NCBI GenBank assembly: GCA_947371415.1
Contig: CANBPJ010000062.1
Location: 1 to 9,956 of the forward strand
Length of the DNA: 9,956 nt
Direction of reading: 5' to 3'
From: Burkholderiaceae bacterium
GTDB taxonomy: Bacteria > Pseudomonadota > Gammaproteobacteria > Burkholderiales > Burkholderiaceae
The translations under genes and the position numbers were made by a program. Below the pieces are notes generated by a model. The model saw nothing but the letters and a program-made list of their open reading frames with translations. It did not search any database and had not been told where the DNA came from. Positions 1 through 6,803 of the stretch are shown here, piece after piece (position 1 is the first letter of the stretch; every line of letters starts with the position of its first letter).

Positions 1-393
1 AATGCCGGCTTTAGCAGTTTCAGCATCCTCGGTCGATTTAACGCCGGAAACGCCGACTGCGCCGATGGTAAACCCATTTACCTCGATATTGACGCCGCCT
101 TCCAACATGCCCGAAATATGTGGGGCAGATAAAAAGGAGATGCGTCCGTTATTAATAATCTCTTCATAAACACGGCTCTCGCGTTTACCCATTGCAGCAG
201 TGCGCGCTTTTTCTTGAGCAATATAAGCAGAGACAGGAGCGCAACCATCGCGACGTGTTAAACCCAATACATGACCACCGTCATCACAAACGGCGATAGT
301 CACCGCCCAGTTATTAGCCGCAGCATGTTTATCCGCCGCGTCCAAAATCTTTTGAACATCAGCCTGGGTTAAATAAGGTTTAGTTGCCAACAT
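1..393 (-). CDS. GlcG/HbpS family small protein (3' end cut by window edge)
   Basis: The reading frame stays open from an ATG at 391-393 to the left edge (131 codons visible, beginning MLATKPYLTQ and running out at ETAKAGI). Its sequence is typical of the GlcG/HbpS family (formerly DUF336): an early helix, a central stretch VTIAVCDDGGHVLGL, then an AYIAQEKARTAA helix and a glycine-rich end (MLEGGV, IGAVGVSG). The family is usually about 135-150 residues, so only a few C-terminal residues should be missing. No signal peptide is visible, so I expect a cytoplasmic protein. Family members bind haem or cobalamin, or sit in glycolate (glc) operons without a proven role. The gene lies 70 bases downstream of the aminotransferase on the same strand and is probably co-transcribed with it. 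A purine-rich AGAGAG about 8 bases upstream supports the start. The family is clear; the function is not. Confidence 0.88.
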   Translation of the reverse strand, partial: MLATKPYLTQADVQKILDAADKHAAANNWAVTIAVCDDGGHVLGLTRRDGCAPVSAYIAQEKARTAAMGKRESRVYEEIINNGRISFLSAPHISGMLEGGVNIEVNGFTIGAVGVSGVKSTEDAETAKAGI

Positions 394-435
394 GATTAAT
401 CTCTCTGTCTCTAATGCTATTGATATATATGGTGA

Positions 436-441
436 ATTATA
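436..441 (-). promoter_or_regulatory. Possible internal -10 box for the GlcG/HbpS-like gene
   Basis: Read on the minus strand this is a perfect TATAAT, about 43 bases upstream of the ATG at 393 and within the gap after the aminotransferase stop. I see no good -35 hexamer at the usual spacing and no extended -10 TG, so it may be chance in an AT-rich gap. If real, it would allow expression separate from the aminotransferase. Confidence 0.22.
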
Positions 442-463
442 GGTTGAGTCTGACGATTCAGCC

Positions 464-1648
464 TTACTTTAGGTAGTCCTGAGCCGCAACTACGCCACTT
501 GCCTTGGGTTTATAGCCCATCGCGCCCAGACTCATCTCAACCCCGCTTAAGGCAGCCATGAGGCTTAATTCATTGCAATCGCCCAGGTGGCCAATACGGA
601 AAATCTTCCCTTTGAGCTTGCCTAAGCCTGTTCCAAGGGAAAGATTGAACTTTTCTAAGGCATGTTTACGCAAGACATCCGCATCCATACCCTCAGGAAC
701 CACAATGGCAGTCAGCACTGGCGAATAGGCATTTGGGTCTAAACATTGATTCTCAAGACCCCAGGCAGCTACTGCACGGCGACAGGCTTCAGCTAAACGT
801 TGATGGCGGGCAAAAATCGTATCCAAACCCTCGGTCTGCATCATGTCAATTGCCTCATGCAAGCCGTACATTAGGTTAGTACTAGGTGTAGTCGGCCAAT
901 AGCCTGTTTTATTCGATTCCAGAATTTCATCCCAGGCCAAATAGGCCTTCGGAATTGTGCTGTGTTTGCTAGCTTCAATTGCTTTAGGGGACAAAGCATT
1001 AAAGCCAATACCAGGAGGCAGCATCAAGCCTTTTTGTGAGCCCGATACGGTCACATCAGCACCCCATTTATCGTGCTCATAGTCTGCTGAACCCAAGCCA
1101 GACACGCTATCAACGAGCAATAGGGCTGGATGCTTGGCATCATCAATCGCCTTGCGAACCGCAGCAATATTGGATGTCATGCCGGTGGAGGTTTCGTTAT
1201 GGACCACGCACACTGCTTTGATTTCATGCTGAGTGTCTTTGCGTAAGCGCTCTTCAATGACTGCCGCATCTATACCCCAGCGCCATGTGTCTTGACCAGG
1301 CTTTCCGATCACCTCAACCTCAATACCAATCCTTTTAGCTAAAGCACGCCACAGGTTTGCAAAGTGGCCGGTTTCATAAAAGAGCACCTTGTCGCCAGGA
1401 TTAAGGACGTTGACTAAAGCACCTTCCCAAGAACCCGTTCCAGAAGCGGAATAAACAATGACTGGTTGCTCGGTCTTAAAAATCTTCTTAATACCATCTA
1501 GCACCTTGAGACCAAATTCCCCAAACTCAGGGCTGCGATGGTCAATCGTTTGATAGCTGATAGCCCGCAGGATGCGCGAAGGCACAGGGCTTGGGCCAGG
1601 AATATGTAAGAAATGACGTCCCGAGAGGTGATTATCCAGTTTTAGCAT
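464..1648 (-). CDS. Serine/alanine--glyoxylate aminotransferase, PLP class V
   Basis: A class V pyridoxal-phosphate aminotransferase of 394 residues that transfers an amino group from serine or alanine to glyoxylate, giving glycine plus hydroxypyruvate or pyruvate in the cytoplasm. Seen in the sequence: the N-terminal motif HFLHIPGPSPVP, the cofactor phosphate loop SASGTGSWEGA (about residues 67-77), the Asp of LLVDSVSG (Asp180) and the Schiff-base lysine in SGSQKGLMLPPG (Lys206). The C-terminal FRIGHLGD carries the substrate-carboxylate arginine (about 351). Length matches the family. I prefer the ATG at 1648 to an in-frame GTG at 1660: homologues I recall begin MLKLDNH, GAG lies about 7 bases upstream of the ATG, and the GTG has no purine-rich site. 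The gene is divergent from the GntR regulator and followed by the GlcG/HbpS-like gene. Serine is the likelier donor from resemblance, but donor specificity cannot be read from sequence. Confidence 0.93.
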   Translation of the reverse strand: MLKLDNHLSGRHFLHIPGPSPVPSRILRAISYQTIDHRSPEFGEFGLKVLDGIKKIFKTEQPVIVYSASGTGSWEGALVNVLNPGDKVLFYETGHFANLWRALAKRIGIEVEVIGKPGQDTWRWGIDAAVIEERLRKDTQHEIKAVCVVHNETSTGMTSNIAAVRKAIDDAKHPALLLVDSVSGLGSADYEHDKWGADVTVSGSQKGLMLPPGIGFNALSPKAIEASKHSTIPKAYLAWDEILESNKTGYWPTTPSTNLMYGLHEAIDMMQTEGLDTIFARHQRLAEACRRAVAAWGLENQCLDPNAYSPVLTAIVVPEGMDADVLRKHALEKFNLSLGTGLGKLKGKIFRIGHLGDCNELSLMAALSGVEMSLGAMGYKPKASGVVAAQDYLK

Positions 1649-1688
1649 GCTTAGTCTCACTTGGTTTTAGTAGTTAATCTTGCGAGCC

Positions 1689-1717
1689 AGTGTAAGGCAC
1701 TTTTTGGCAATTTACAA
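1689..1717 (-). promoter_or_regulatory. Predicted sigma-70 promoter for the aminotransferase
   Basis: On the minus strand, TTGTAA (1717 to 1712) is followed after exactly 17 bases by TACACT (1694 to 1689). This would place the transcription start near 1682, giving a leader of about 34 bases before the ATG at 1648. The first operator copy lies one base upstream of the -35 hexamer. Prediction by eye only. Confidence 0.5.
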
Positions 1718-1718
1718 T

Positions 1719-1732
1719 TTTTGTATGCAAAA
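1719..1732. promoter_or_regulatory. Candidate GntR operator, copy 1
   Basis: TTTTGTATGCAAAA is an imperfect palindrome (arms TTTTG/CAAAA, two central mismatches). It contains TGTATGCAAAAT (1722-1733), which recurs as TGTATACAAAAT at 1804-1815, differing at one base. FCD-subfamily GntR proteins often bind short TTGTATACAA-like palindromes. The site abuts the predicted aminotransferase -35 box, so a bound regulator could either activate or block that promoter. Assignment to the adjacent regulator is inference. Confidence 0.55.
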
Positions 1733-1756
1733 TATTTTTCTATAAAGTGAAAAATA
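1733..1756. repeat. AT-rich inverted repeat in the divergent promoter region
   Basis: Perfect 8-base arms TATTTTTC (1733-1740) and GAAAAATA (1749-1756) flank an 8-base spacer, between the two operator copies. It could be an extra protein-binding dyad or simply a product of AT-rich sequence. It is not followed by a T-run in a position that would make it a terminator for either gene. Confidence 0.35.
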
Positions 1757-1785
1757 AGCAGTTTTCAGCGTTATTTATGCTTATT
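1753..1785. repeat. Inverted repeat AATAAGCA / TGCTTATT upstream of gntR
   Basis: Perfect 8-base arms at 1753-1760 and 1778-1785 are separated by 17 bases. The right arm lies just upstream of the gntR -10 box (1793-1798), so the dyad covers the expected -35 region. It shares no sequence with the TGTATRCAAAAT sites. It could be a site for a second regulator; no function is assigned. Confidence 0.35.
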
Positions 1786-1792
1786 CATCGGT

Positions 1793-1798
1793 TATAGT
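1793..1798 (+). promoter_or_regulatory. Predicted -10 box for gntR and the dehydrogenase
   Basis: TATAGT matches the -10 consensus at five of six bases and would start transcription near 1805, inside operator copy 2. The best -35 candidate, TTATTT at 1771-1776 with a 16-base spacer, is weak, consistent with a tightly controlled promoter. Confidence 0.4.
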
Positions 1799-1803
1799 AA
1801 ATA

Positions 1804-1817
1804 TGTATACAAAATTA
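1804..1817. promoter_or_regulatory. Candidate GntR operator, copy 2
   Basis: It contains the perfect 8-base palindrome TGTATACA (1804-1811) and extends to TGTATACAAAAT, matching copy 1 at 11 of 12 bases. The copies are in the same orientation and start 82 bases apart, close to eight helical turns. This copy lies at the predicted gntR start site, six bases after the -10 box, where a bound repressor would block transcription. Autoregulation is the simplest reading. The AAGG ribosome-binding element begins at its edge (1817-1820). Confidence 0.6.
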
Positions 1818-1828
1818 AGGCATTCCAT

Positions 1829-2512
1829 ATGATGCTCACAGCACCTCCAAATACCCAAAATTTGCATGAAGCCACTTTTCAGAAGCTGCGGTCTTTATTA
1901 GTAGAGGGTGCGATTACCCCTGGCTGCAAACTCAATGAACGCGAACTAGCAGAGCAACTCCATGTATCGCGCACACCTATTCGAGAGGCAATCCGTCGCT
2001 TAGCTGCCGATGGCTTGGTAGAACTGATTGCCAATCGTGGCGCAATCGCCGTTCAACTCAGCCGAGACGACATCATTCACACATTTGATGTGATTGCCAA
2101 TTTAGAGGGCTACTCTGGAGAGCTGGCAGCCCAAAACATTAGCGACCATGCACTCACTGAACTAGAGGCCCTTCAATACGAGATGATGGCCTCCTATGCA
2201 CGCAGAGATTTATCGAGTTATTACCGCTTAAATCTCAGCATTCACCGAGCCATCAATCAAGCGGCCAACAATCCAGTCTTAAGCCAACTATTTACTCAAG
2301 TAAACGCCCGTATCGAGGCACTTCGCTTTCGATCCAATCAAGATGGCGTTAAATGGGAAAAAGCCGTTGGTGAACACCAAGAAATGCTGGAGGCATTAAG
2401 AGCGCGCGATAGTGCACGCATGCGCAAAGTCATGATGCAGCACGTGATGAATAAGCGTGATGTCGTCATTCAATTGGTTGACTCCGAATTCAAAGAGAAA
2501 GCTGCAGCATGA
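1829..2512 (+). CDS. GntR-family transcriptional regulator, FCD subfamily
   Basis: A 227-residue regulator. The N-terminal winged helix-turn-helix (about residues 12-78) has the GntR signature LNERELAEQLHVSRTPIREAI, with the recognition-helix SRTPIREAIRRL at 47-58. The C-terminal helical FCD domain (about 85-215) shows the usual metal-site pattern: Asn135-x3-His139, then His183 (GEHQEM) and His205 (MQHVM). Such domains bind small organic acids through a metal. AAGG at 1817-1820 sits 8 bases before the ATG; a second ATG follows immediately, so the start could shift by one codon. The stop overlaps the dehydrogenase start (ATGA), indicating translational coupling. It most likely controls itself, the dehydrogenase and the divergent aminotransferase through the TGTATRCAAAAT sites. 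The ligand is unknown; glycolate, glyoxylate, lactate and 2-hydroxyglutarate are reasonable candidates. Confidence 0.93.
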   Translation: MMLTAPPNTQNLHEATFQKLRSLLVEGAITPGCKLNERELAEQLHVSRTPIREAIRRLAADGLVELIANRGAIAVQLSRDDIIHTFDVIANLEGYSGELAAQNISDHALTELEALQYEMMASYARRDLSSYYRLNLSIHRAINQAANNPVLSQLFTQVNARIEALRFRSNQDGVKWEKAVGEHQEMLEALRARDSARMRKVMMQHVMNKRDVVIQLVDSEFKEKAAA

Positions 2513-5500
2513 ACAAGCCACTTGATTTGCCCCTTCCAGAATTCATTGCAAATAAGGCAGAGTTAGCTAAACGCCTGAGACAAGAAACCTCTGGTGAGGT
2601 CATGACTGATATCGCTAGTCGCGGACGCTACGCAACAGATGCATCCATATACCAAGCCATGCCGGTTGCCGTCTTGGTACCCAAAACAGCCGAAGATATT
2701 GCGACAGCCATTCAGATTGCTGCCGACCTAGGTGTTCCCGTTTTGCCTCGTGGCGGTGGCACCAGCCAATGTGGTCAGACCACTGGCACGGCACTCGTCA
2801 TCGACAATACCAAATACTTTCGCAAGCTCTTACATACAGACCTAGAGAAAGCTACGGCAGTAGTAGAGCCTGGAATGGTTTTAGATCACCTCAATGCCGC
2901 ACTCAAACCACATGGCCTCTGGTATCCCGTTGACGTTTCTACTGCCGGGCAAGCGACGATTGGTGGCATGGCTGGTAACAACTCTTGCGGAAGCCGCTCC
3001 ATTGCTTACGGCAATATGGTGCACAACGTTTTGGGGATTGATGCCTGGTTAGCAAATGGACAAGTGGCTAACTTTGGTAATTACGCCAATAGCTCTGGTG
3101 CTGCAAAACAATTGGGTGATTTTGTCAAAGGTCTCGCCGACAAACTTCAACCCGAAATCGAAGCCCACTTCCCCAAAGTATTGCGTCGCGTTGCCGGATA
3201 CAACTTGGATGTTTTTCATCCGCAAAGTGAACTGCCATACACACAAGATGGCAGCGTCAATTTGGCCCACCTCTTAGTAGGCAGTGAAGGCACATTAGCG
3301 TATTTCAAATCACTGGAACTCAAGCTGGCGCCATTGCCGCAACACAAAGTGCTTGGGGTGGTGAACTTTGCGAGCTTTTTTAAGGCGATGGATAGTGCGC
3401 AGTACATTGTCAAGCTGGGACCTACCGCAGTTGAATTAGTCGATCGCACCATGATTGATTTAGCACGCCATAACCCGAGCTTTAAGAAAACAATTGAGAC
3501 AGCACTGATTGATGCAGGCGCTCAGACACCTGAGGCAATTTTGCTGGTGGAGTTTTCTGGCGAATCACACGCACCTTTGCTCGAAAGATTAAAGTCTTTG
3601 CAAGGCCTGATGGGGGATCTCGGCCTTCCAGGCTCAGTGGTGGCAATGCCTGATGCCAGCCTGCAAAAGAATTTATGGGAAGTACGCAAAGCCGGTTTGA
3701 ACATCATGATGAGTCTCAAAGGTGATGGCAAGCCAGTGAGCTTTATTGAAGATTGCGCAGTGCCATTAGAGAGTCTAGCTGAATACACCCAAGCATTGAC
3801 GGATGTATTTTCTAAATATGGATCACGTGGCACTTGGTACGCACACGCCTCTGTTGGCACCCTTCATGTACGACCGATTTTGGATATGCGCCGCGACGGC
3901 GCCCAGAAGATGCGTGCGGTAGCGGAAGAAGCTTCAGCCCTCGTTCGCAAATATAAAGGCGCCTATAGCGGTGAGCATGGCGATGGACTTTGCCGAGGTG
4001 AATGGATCTCTTGGCAATTTGGGCCGAAGATTACTGAAGCCCTTGCAGAAATCAAACATGCTTTTGATCCCGATGGATTATTCAATCCCGGCAAGATCAT
4101 CAACCCACCCAAAATGGATGACACAAGCAACTTCCGTTTCCCACCAAGCTATAAAGTGATTCCGCTGCAGCCTGCTTTAGATTGGTCGGCCTGGAATGTA
4201 CAAAATAATCCCGTTACTGAAGAAACTAGCGCACCAGGAACGGGTGGCGATCCCGCCATGGGCTTGGCCAAAGCTGTCGAGATGTGCAATAACAATGGTC
4301 ACTGCCGCAAGTTTGATGCCGAAGTCATGTGCCCTAGCTATCGTGTAACTCGCGATGAAAAGCACCTCACCCGTGGTCGCGCCAATACTTTACGTCTTGC
4401 TCTTTCCAATCAATTGGATCTGAAAGACGATGGGGCACCTGCATCTTCTCCACTAGGAAGTGATGCCATTAAAGAAGTGATGGAGTTGTGCGTCAGTTGT
4501 AAGGCCTGTCGCCGCGAATGCCCTACTGGCGTCGATATGGCAAAGATGAAGATCGAGTTTCTGTCGGCCTACAAGAAGCGAGTTGGACATACGATGCGCG
4601 ATCTAGCAGTAGCTTATTTGCCGAAATATGCACCCATCATCAGCAGTATTCCGGGACTTCCTGCATTACTCAATCTTCGCAATCACATTGCACCCATTGC
4701 CAAATTACAAGAATGGCTCATGGGCATTTCTGCACAAAGAAGCTTGCCGATCTGGAAAGCAAAAACATTCTGGAGCGATCAGAGCGCACTCACGCCATAT
4801 CAATTTACGCCATCAGAACTCAGCAAAGTAGATGCAAATGGCAATAAAGGAGTGGTACTACTTGCAGATACCTTTAATGCTTACTTTGAAGATGAGAACT
4901 TGCAGGCAGCGTTAGCGGTTTTGAAAGCTGCTGGCTATCGGGTACACATTCCCCAAAAGAGTCTGGATACAAAAACTGCGCAAGCAAGCTCGACGCCAAA
5001 TACTTGCTCCAAAGAATTTTGCTGTGGTCGTACCTATTTAGCCGCTGGTATGGTGGATAAGGCCAAAGCAAGCCTAGATGAATTAGTGCATCATCTAGCC
5101 CCCTTTGCAAAAAAAGATATCCCCATCATTGGTCTTGAGCCTTCTTGCTTATTCACCTTAAAGGATGAGGCATTAGTCATGGGCTTTGGGGAGCGTGCGA
5201 TTACCGTGAGCAAATACGCACAACTCTTAGAAGAGTTTCTGGCTAGCGAGGCACGAGCAGGAAAACTCAAGCTAGCGCTCAAACCATCTTCGCGCCCCGT
5301 CCTGTTTCACGGTCACTGCCATCAAAAATCGTTTGCTGCCGTAACACCAGCATTAGAGCTTTTAAAGCTGATCCCCAATGCGGAGCCTAAACTCATTGAG
5401 TCTTCTTGTTGTGGCATGGCCGGAAGTTTTGGCTACGAAGCTGAGCACATTGAAGTATCAAAGCAAATGGCGGAAGTGAGCCTCTTGCCTGCAATACGTA

Positions 5501-5613
5501 AGGCGCCAGAAAGTTGGGTAGTGGCCGATGGTACAAGCTGTCGCCACCAGATTGCCGATGGCTCTCAAAGAGAGGCTGTGCACATCGCCAAGATCTTGGC
5601 GGCCCATCTATAG
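2509..5613 (+). CDS. YdiJ-like FAD/iron-sulfur D-2-hydroxyacid dehydrogenase
   Basis: A 1034-residue fusion with the layout and length of the E. coli YdiJ class (about 1018 residues, D-2-hydroxyglutarate dehydrogenase). Domains in order: an FAD-binding PCMH domain (about 45-270) with PRGGGTSQCGQTTG at 80-93 and TIGGMAGNNSCG at 150-161; an FAD-oxidase C-terminal domain (about 275-530) with GEHGDG at 488-493 and FNPGKI at 525-530. A ferredoxin-like segment then has C593-x5-C599-x8-C608P and a canonical C661xxC664xxC667xxxC671P. Last come two cysteine-rich CCG-type modules: CCG at 838-840 with C880, and HGHCH at 934-938 with CCG at 967-969. It should oxidise a 2-hydroxyacid to the 2-oxoacid and pass electrons through Fe-S clusters, probably to quinone. 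No signal peptide is visible; it is probably cytoplasmic or peripheral to the membrane. Its start overlaps the gntR stop by four bases. The substrate (2-hydroxyglutarate, lactate or glycolate) is unproven. Confidence 0.9.
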   Translation: MNKPLDLPLPEFIANKAELAKRLRQETSGEVMTDIASRGRYATDASIYQAMPVAVLVPKTAEDIATAIQIAADLGVPVLPRGGGTSQCGQTTGTALVIDNTKYFRKLLHTDLEKATAVVEPGMVLDHLNAALKPHGLWYPVDVSTAGQATIGGMAGNNSCGSRSIAYGNMVHNVLGIDAWLANGQVANFGNYANSSGAAKQLGDFVKGLADKLQPEIEAHFPKVLRRVAGYNLDVFHPQSELPYTQDGSVNLAHLLVGSEGTLAYFKSLELKLAPLPQHKVLGVVNFASFFKAMDSAQYIVKLGPTAVELVDRTMIDLARHNPSFKKTIETALIDAGAQTPEAILLVEFSGESHAPLLERLKSLQGLMGDLGLPGSVVAMPDASLQKNLWEVRKAGLNIMMSLKGDGKPVSFIEDCAVPLESLAEYTQALTDVFSKYGSRGTWYAHASVGTLHVRPILDMRRDGAQKMRAVAEEASALVRKYKGAYSGEHGDGLCRGEWISWQFGPKITEALAEIKHAFDPDGLFNPGKIINPPKMDDTSNFRFPPSYKVIPLQPALDWSAWNVQNNPVTEETSAPGTGGDPAMGLAKAVEMCNNNGHCRKFDAEVMCPSYRVTRDEKHLTRGRANTLRLALSNQLDLKDDGAPASSPLGSDAIKEVMELCVSCKACRRECPTGVDMAKMKIEFLSAYKKRVGHTMRDLAVAYLPKYAPIISSIPGLPALLNLRNHIAPIAKLQEWLMGISAQRSLPIWKAKTFWSDQSALTPYQFTPSELSKVDANGNKGVVLLADTFNAYFEDENLQAALAVLKAAGYRVHIPQKSLDTKTAQASSTPNTCSKEFCCGRTYLAAGMVDKAKASLDELVHHLAPFAKKDIPIIGLEPSCLFTLKDEALVMGFGERAITVSKYAQLLEEFLASEARAGKLKLALKPSSRPVLFHGHCHQKSFAAVTPALELLKLIPNAEPKLIESSCCGMAGSFGYEAEHIEVSKQMAEVSLLPAIRKAPESWVVADGTSCRHQIADGSQREAVHIAKILAAHL

Positions 5614-5633
5614 CAACAGAATGTAATGACTGC

Positions 5634-5975
5634 TTAGCGAATGATGCCGTAAGCCAGCATCAGTAAAGTTCCAGTCAATAAGGCTGGAACGAGACGGCGT
5701 GTTGGTTTGGATACCATCACGCCGATACTTAAGACGCAAATCAAGATCCGAATCCAAGCGGGCACAGTAGCTAAGAGCCCTAGAGGCATCAAAATCATTC
5801 TGACAGTCAATGCGGCAACCATCGCATAAGTCACCGCAGCGAGCCAGCGAAAGATTTCGCTATCTTGATTAATTTTTTTAGCCAGCAGGACACCAATAGC
5901 ACGGCAAAAGTAGGTTCCAAGAGTGGCACCTGCCAAGGCAATCCACAAACCCCATCCCTGAAGAGCAGCGTTCAT
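5634..5975 (-). CDS. azlD: AzlD-family small subunit of a branched-chain amino acid exporter
   Basis: A 113-residue, strongly hydrophobic protein with about four predicted membrane segments (near residues 7-31, 42-68, 72-88 and 92-112). The size and placement directly after an AzlC gene identify the AzlD family, the small partner of AzlC in export of branched-chain amino acids or related compounds. The ATG (5973-5975) overlaps the azlC stop by one base, and GGGGTGA seven bases upstream is a strong ribosome-binding site. Family sequences are poorly conserved, so gene context carries much of the call. The stop codon lies only 20 bases from that of the convergent dehydrogenase gene, with no clear terminator between. 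Confidence 0.85.
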   Translation of the reverse strand: MNAALQGWGLWIALAGATLGTYFCRAIGVLLAKKINQDSEIFRWLAAVTYAMVAALTVRMILMPLGLLATVPAWIRILICVLSIGVMVSKPTRRLVPALLTGTLLMLAYGIIR

Positions 5976-6760
5976 TAACCAATCACCCCGGCTCTCTTAC
6001 GCAATATTTTTCGATCAATGAAATAGGCAATCGTACCGGCAACCAAGCCAGTGCTAAGCAAGCTCGTATCGCGATCAAGGGTATAGAAGAGGGGGCCCAA
6101 TACAAAACCCAAACCAATCGCAATGCGGTTAATCCAAGGCTTGACCTCGGTAAAAGTCAGCAAAAAGAATAAGGGGTTGATGAAAACCAGGCCAAGCGTA
6201 ATGTACGGCGGTACTAAACCCGCTAATAAATACCCAAGAATTGTGCCCGGAATAGAAATAATCCAGCACAACAAACCAAGACCAACAAAGTAACTCAAGC
6301 GATGCTTCGATTCCATCGTCTGAAACTCACGCATGGAGATAGCCCAAGCGGTCATTGCGAGAAGATGGACGGAGGCATAGAGCCCATGATTGCGATCTTT
6401 TTCATGAAACTGCGGAAAAAGTGTCACAGTCATCGTGATAAAGCGTGTGGAGGTTAAAGTCACAGCGAGCACAATGGCAATCGCTGAAGATCCGGTGATA
6501 GCCATCTCCAGCAAAACCACTTGCCCAGGTAATGCGAACATGAAAAAACTGGTGGCGCTCGTAAACCAAACATCCATACCGTTGGTTCTACCCATCGCCC
6601 CAAAACCCACCATGCCAGCAAAGAGCACCATTGCAGGTGCACCTGACGCATCCCGAATGCCGGCCCAAAAAGCTTCAGTACGACTTTTAAAGCGCTGAGC
6701 TGCCGAACCTTCTAGTGCAATTTCGCTAGGGTCTATATAAGGTTGATCGGCTGATGACAT
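5975..6760 (-). CDS. azlC: AzlC-family large subunit of a branched-chain amino acid exporter
   Basis: A 261-residue inner-membrane protein. After a hydrophilic N-terminus of about 38 residues it has the family segment GAPAMVLFAGMVGFG (40-54) and then ALPGQVVLLEMA (76-87). Further hydrophobic stretches lie near 91-114, 127-143, 157-181, 186-203, 211-226 and 232-248. The conserved TLTSTRFITM (101-110) is characteristic. AzlC and AzlD form an amino acid efflux pair, shown for branched-chain amino acids and analogues in B. subtilis and C. glutamicum (BrnFE); the actual substrate here is unknown. The gene lies 43 bases downstream of queG on the same strand and overlaps azlD by one base. I see no good ribosome-binding site before the ATG at 6760, and no later ATG gives a better N-terminus. 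Confidence 0.9.
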   Translation of the reverse strand: MSSADQPYIDPSEIALEGSAAQRFKSRTEAFWAGIRDASGAPAMVLFAGMVGFGAMGRTNGMDVWFTSATSFFMFALPGQVVLLEMAITGSSAIAIVLAVTLTSTRFITMTVTLFPQFHEKDRNHGLYASVHLLAMTAWAISMREFQTMESKHRLSYFVGLGLLCWIISIPGTILGYLLAGLVPPYITLGLVFINPLFFLLTFTEVKPWINRIAIGLGFVLGPLFYTLDRDTSLLSTGLVAGTIAYFIDRKILRKRAGVIG

Positions 6761-6803
6761 GGTTTTATTGTAAGAGCTGGGGCCAAACTTTGCTAAGAAA
6801 CCC

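Noticed and set aside
442..463. Stem GGTTGAGTC / GATTCAGCC just after the aminotransferase stop, as a terminator
   Set aside because: The two wobble pairs work only in plus-strand RNA. In the minus-strand transcript they become C-A mismatches, and no T-run follows.
1649..1660. GTG at 1660 as the aminotransferase start (four extra residues MRLS)
   Set aside because: No purine-rich site precedes it, and the family N-terminus as I know it begins at MLKLDNH. The ATG at 1648 is preferred, though the GTG is not excluded.
3049..3860. Antisense open frames of about 70-110 codons inside the dehydrogenase gene
   Set aside because: They lie wholly within a strongly supported coding frame, have no recognisable domain, and look like shadows of its codon pattern.
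2509..5613. Annotation as a GlcD-GlcF fusion glycolate oxidase
   Set aside because: The CNNNGHC...MCPSY motif and overall length fit the YdiJ class better than separate GlcD and GlcF subunits. Glycolate remains only one possible substrate.
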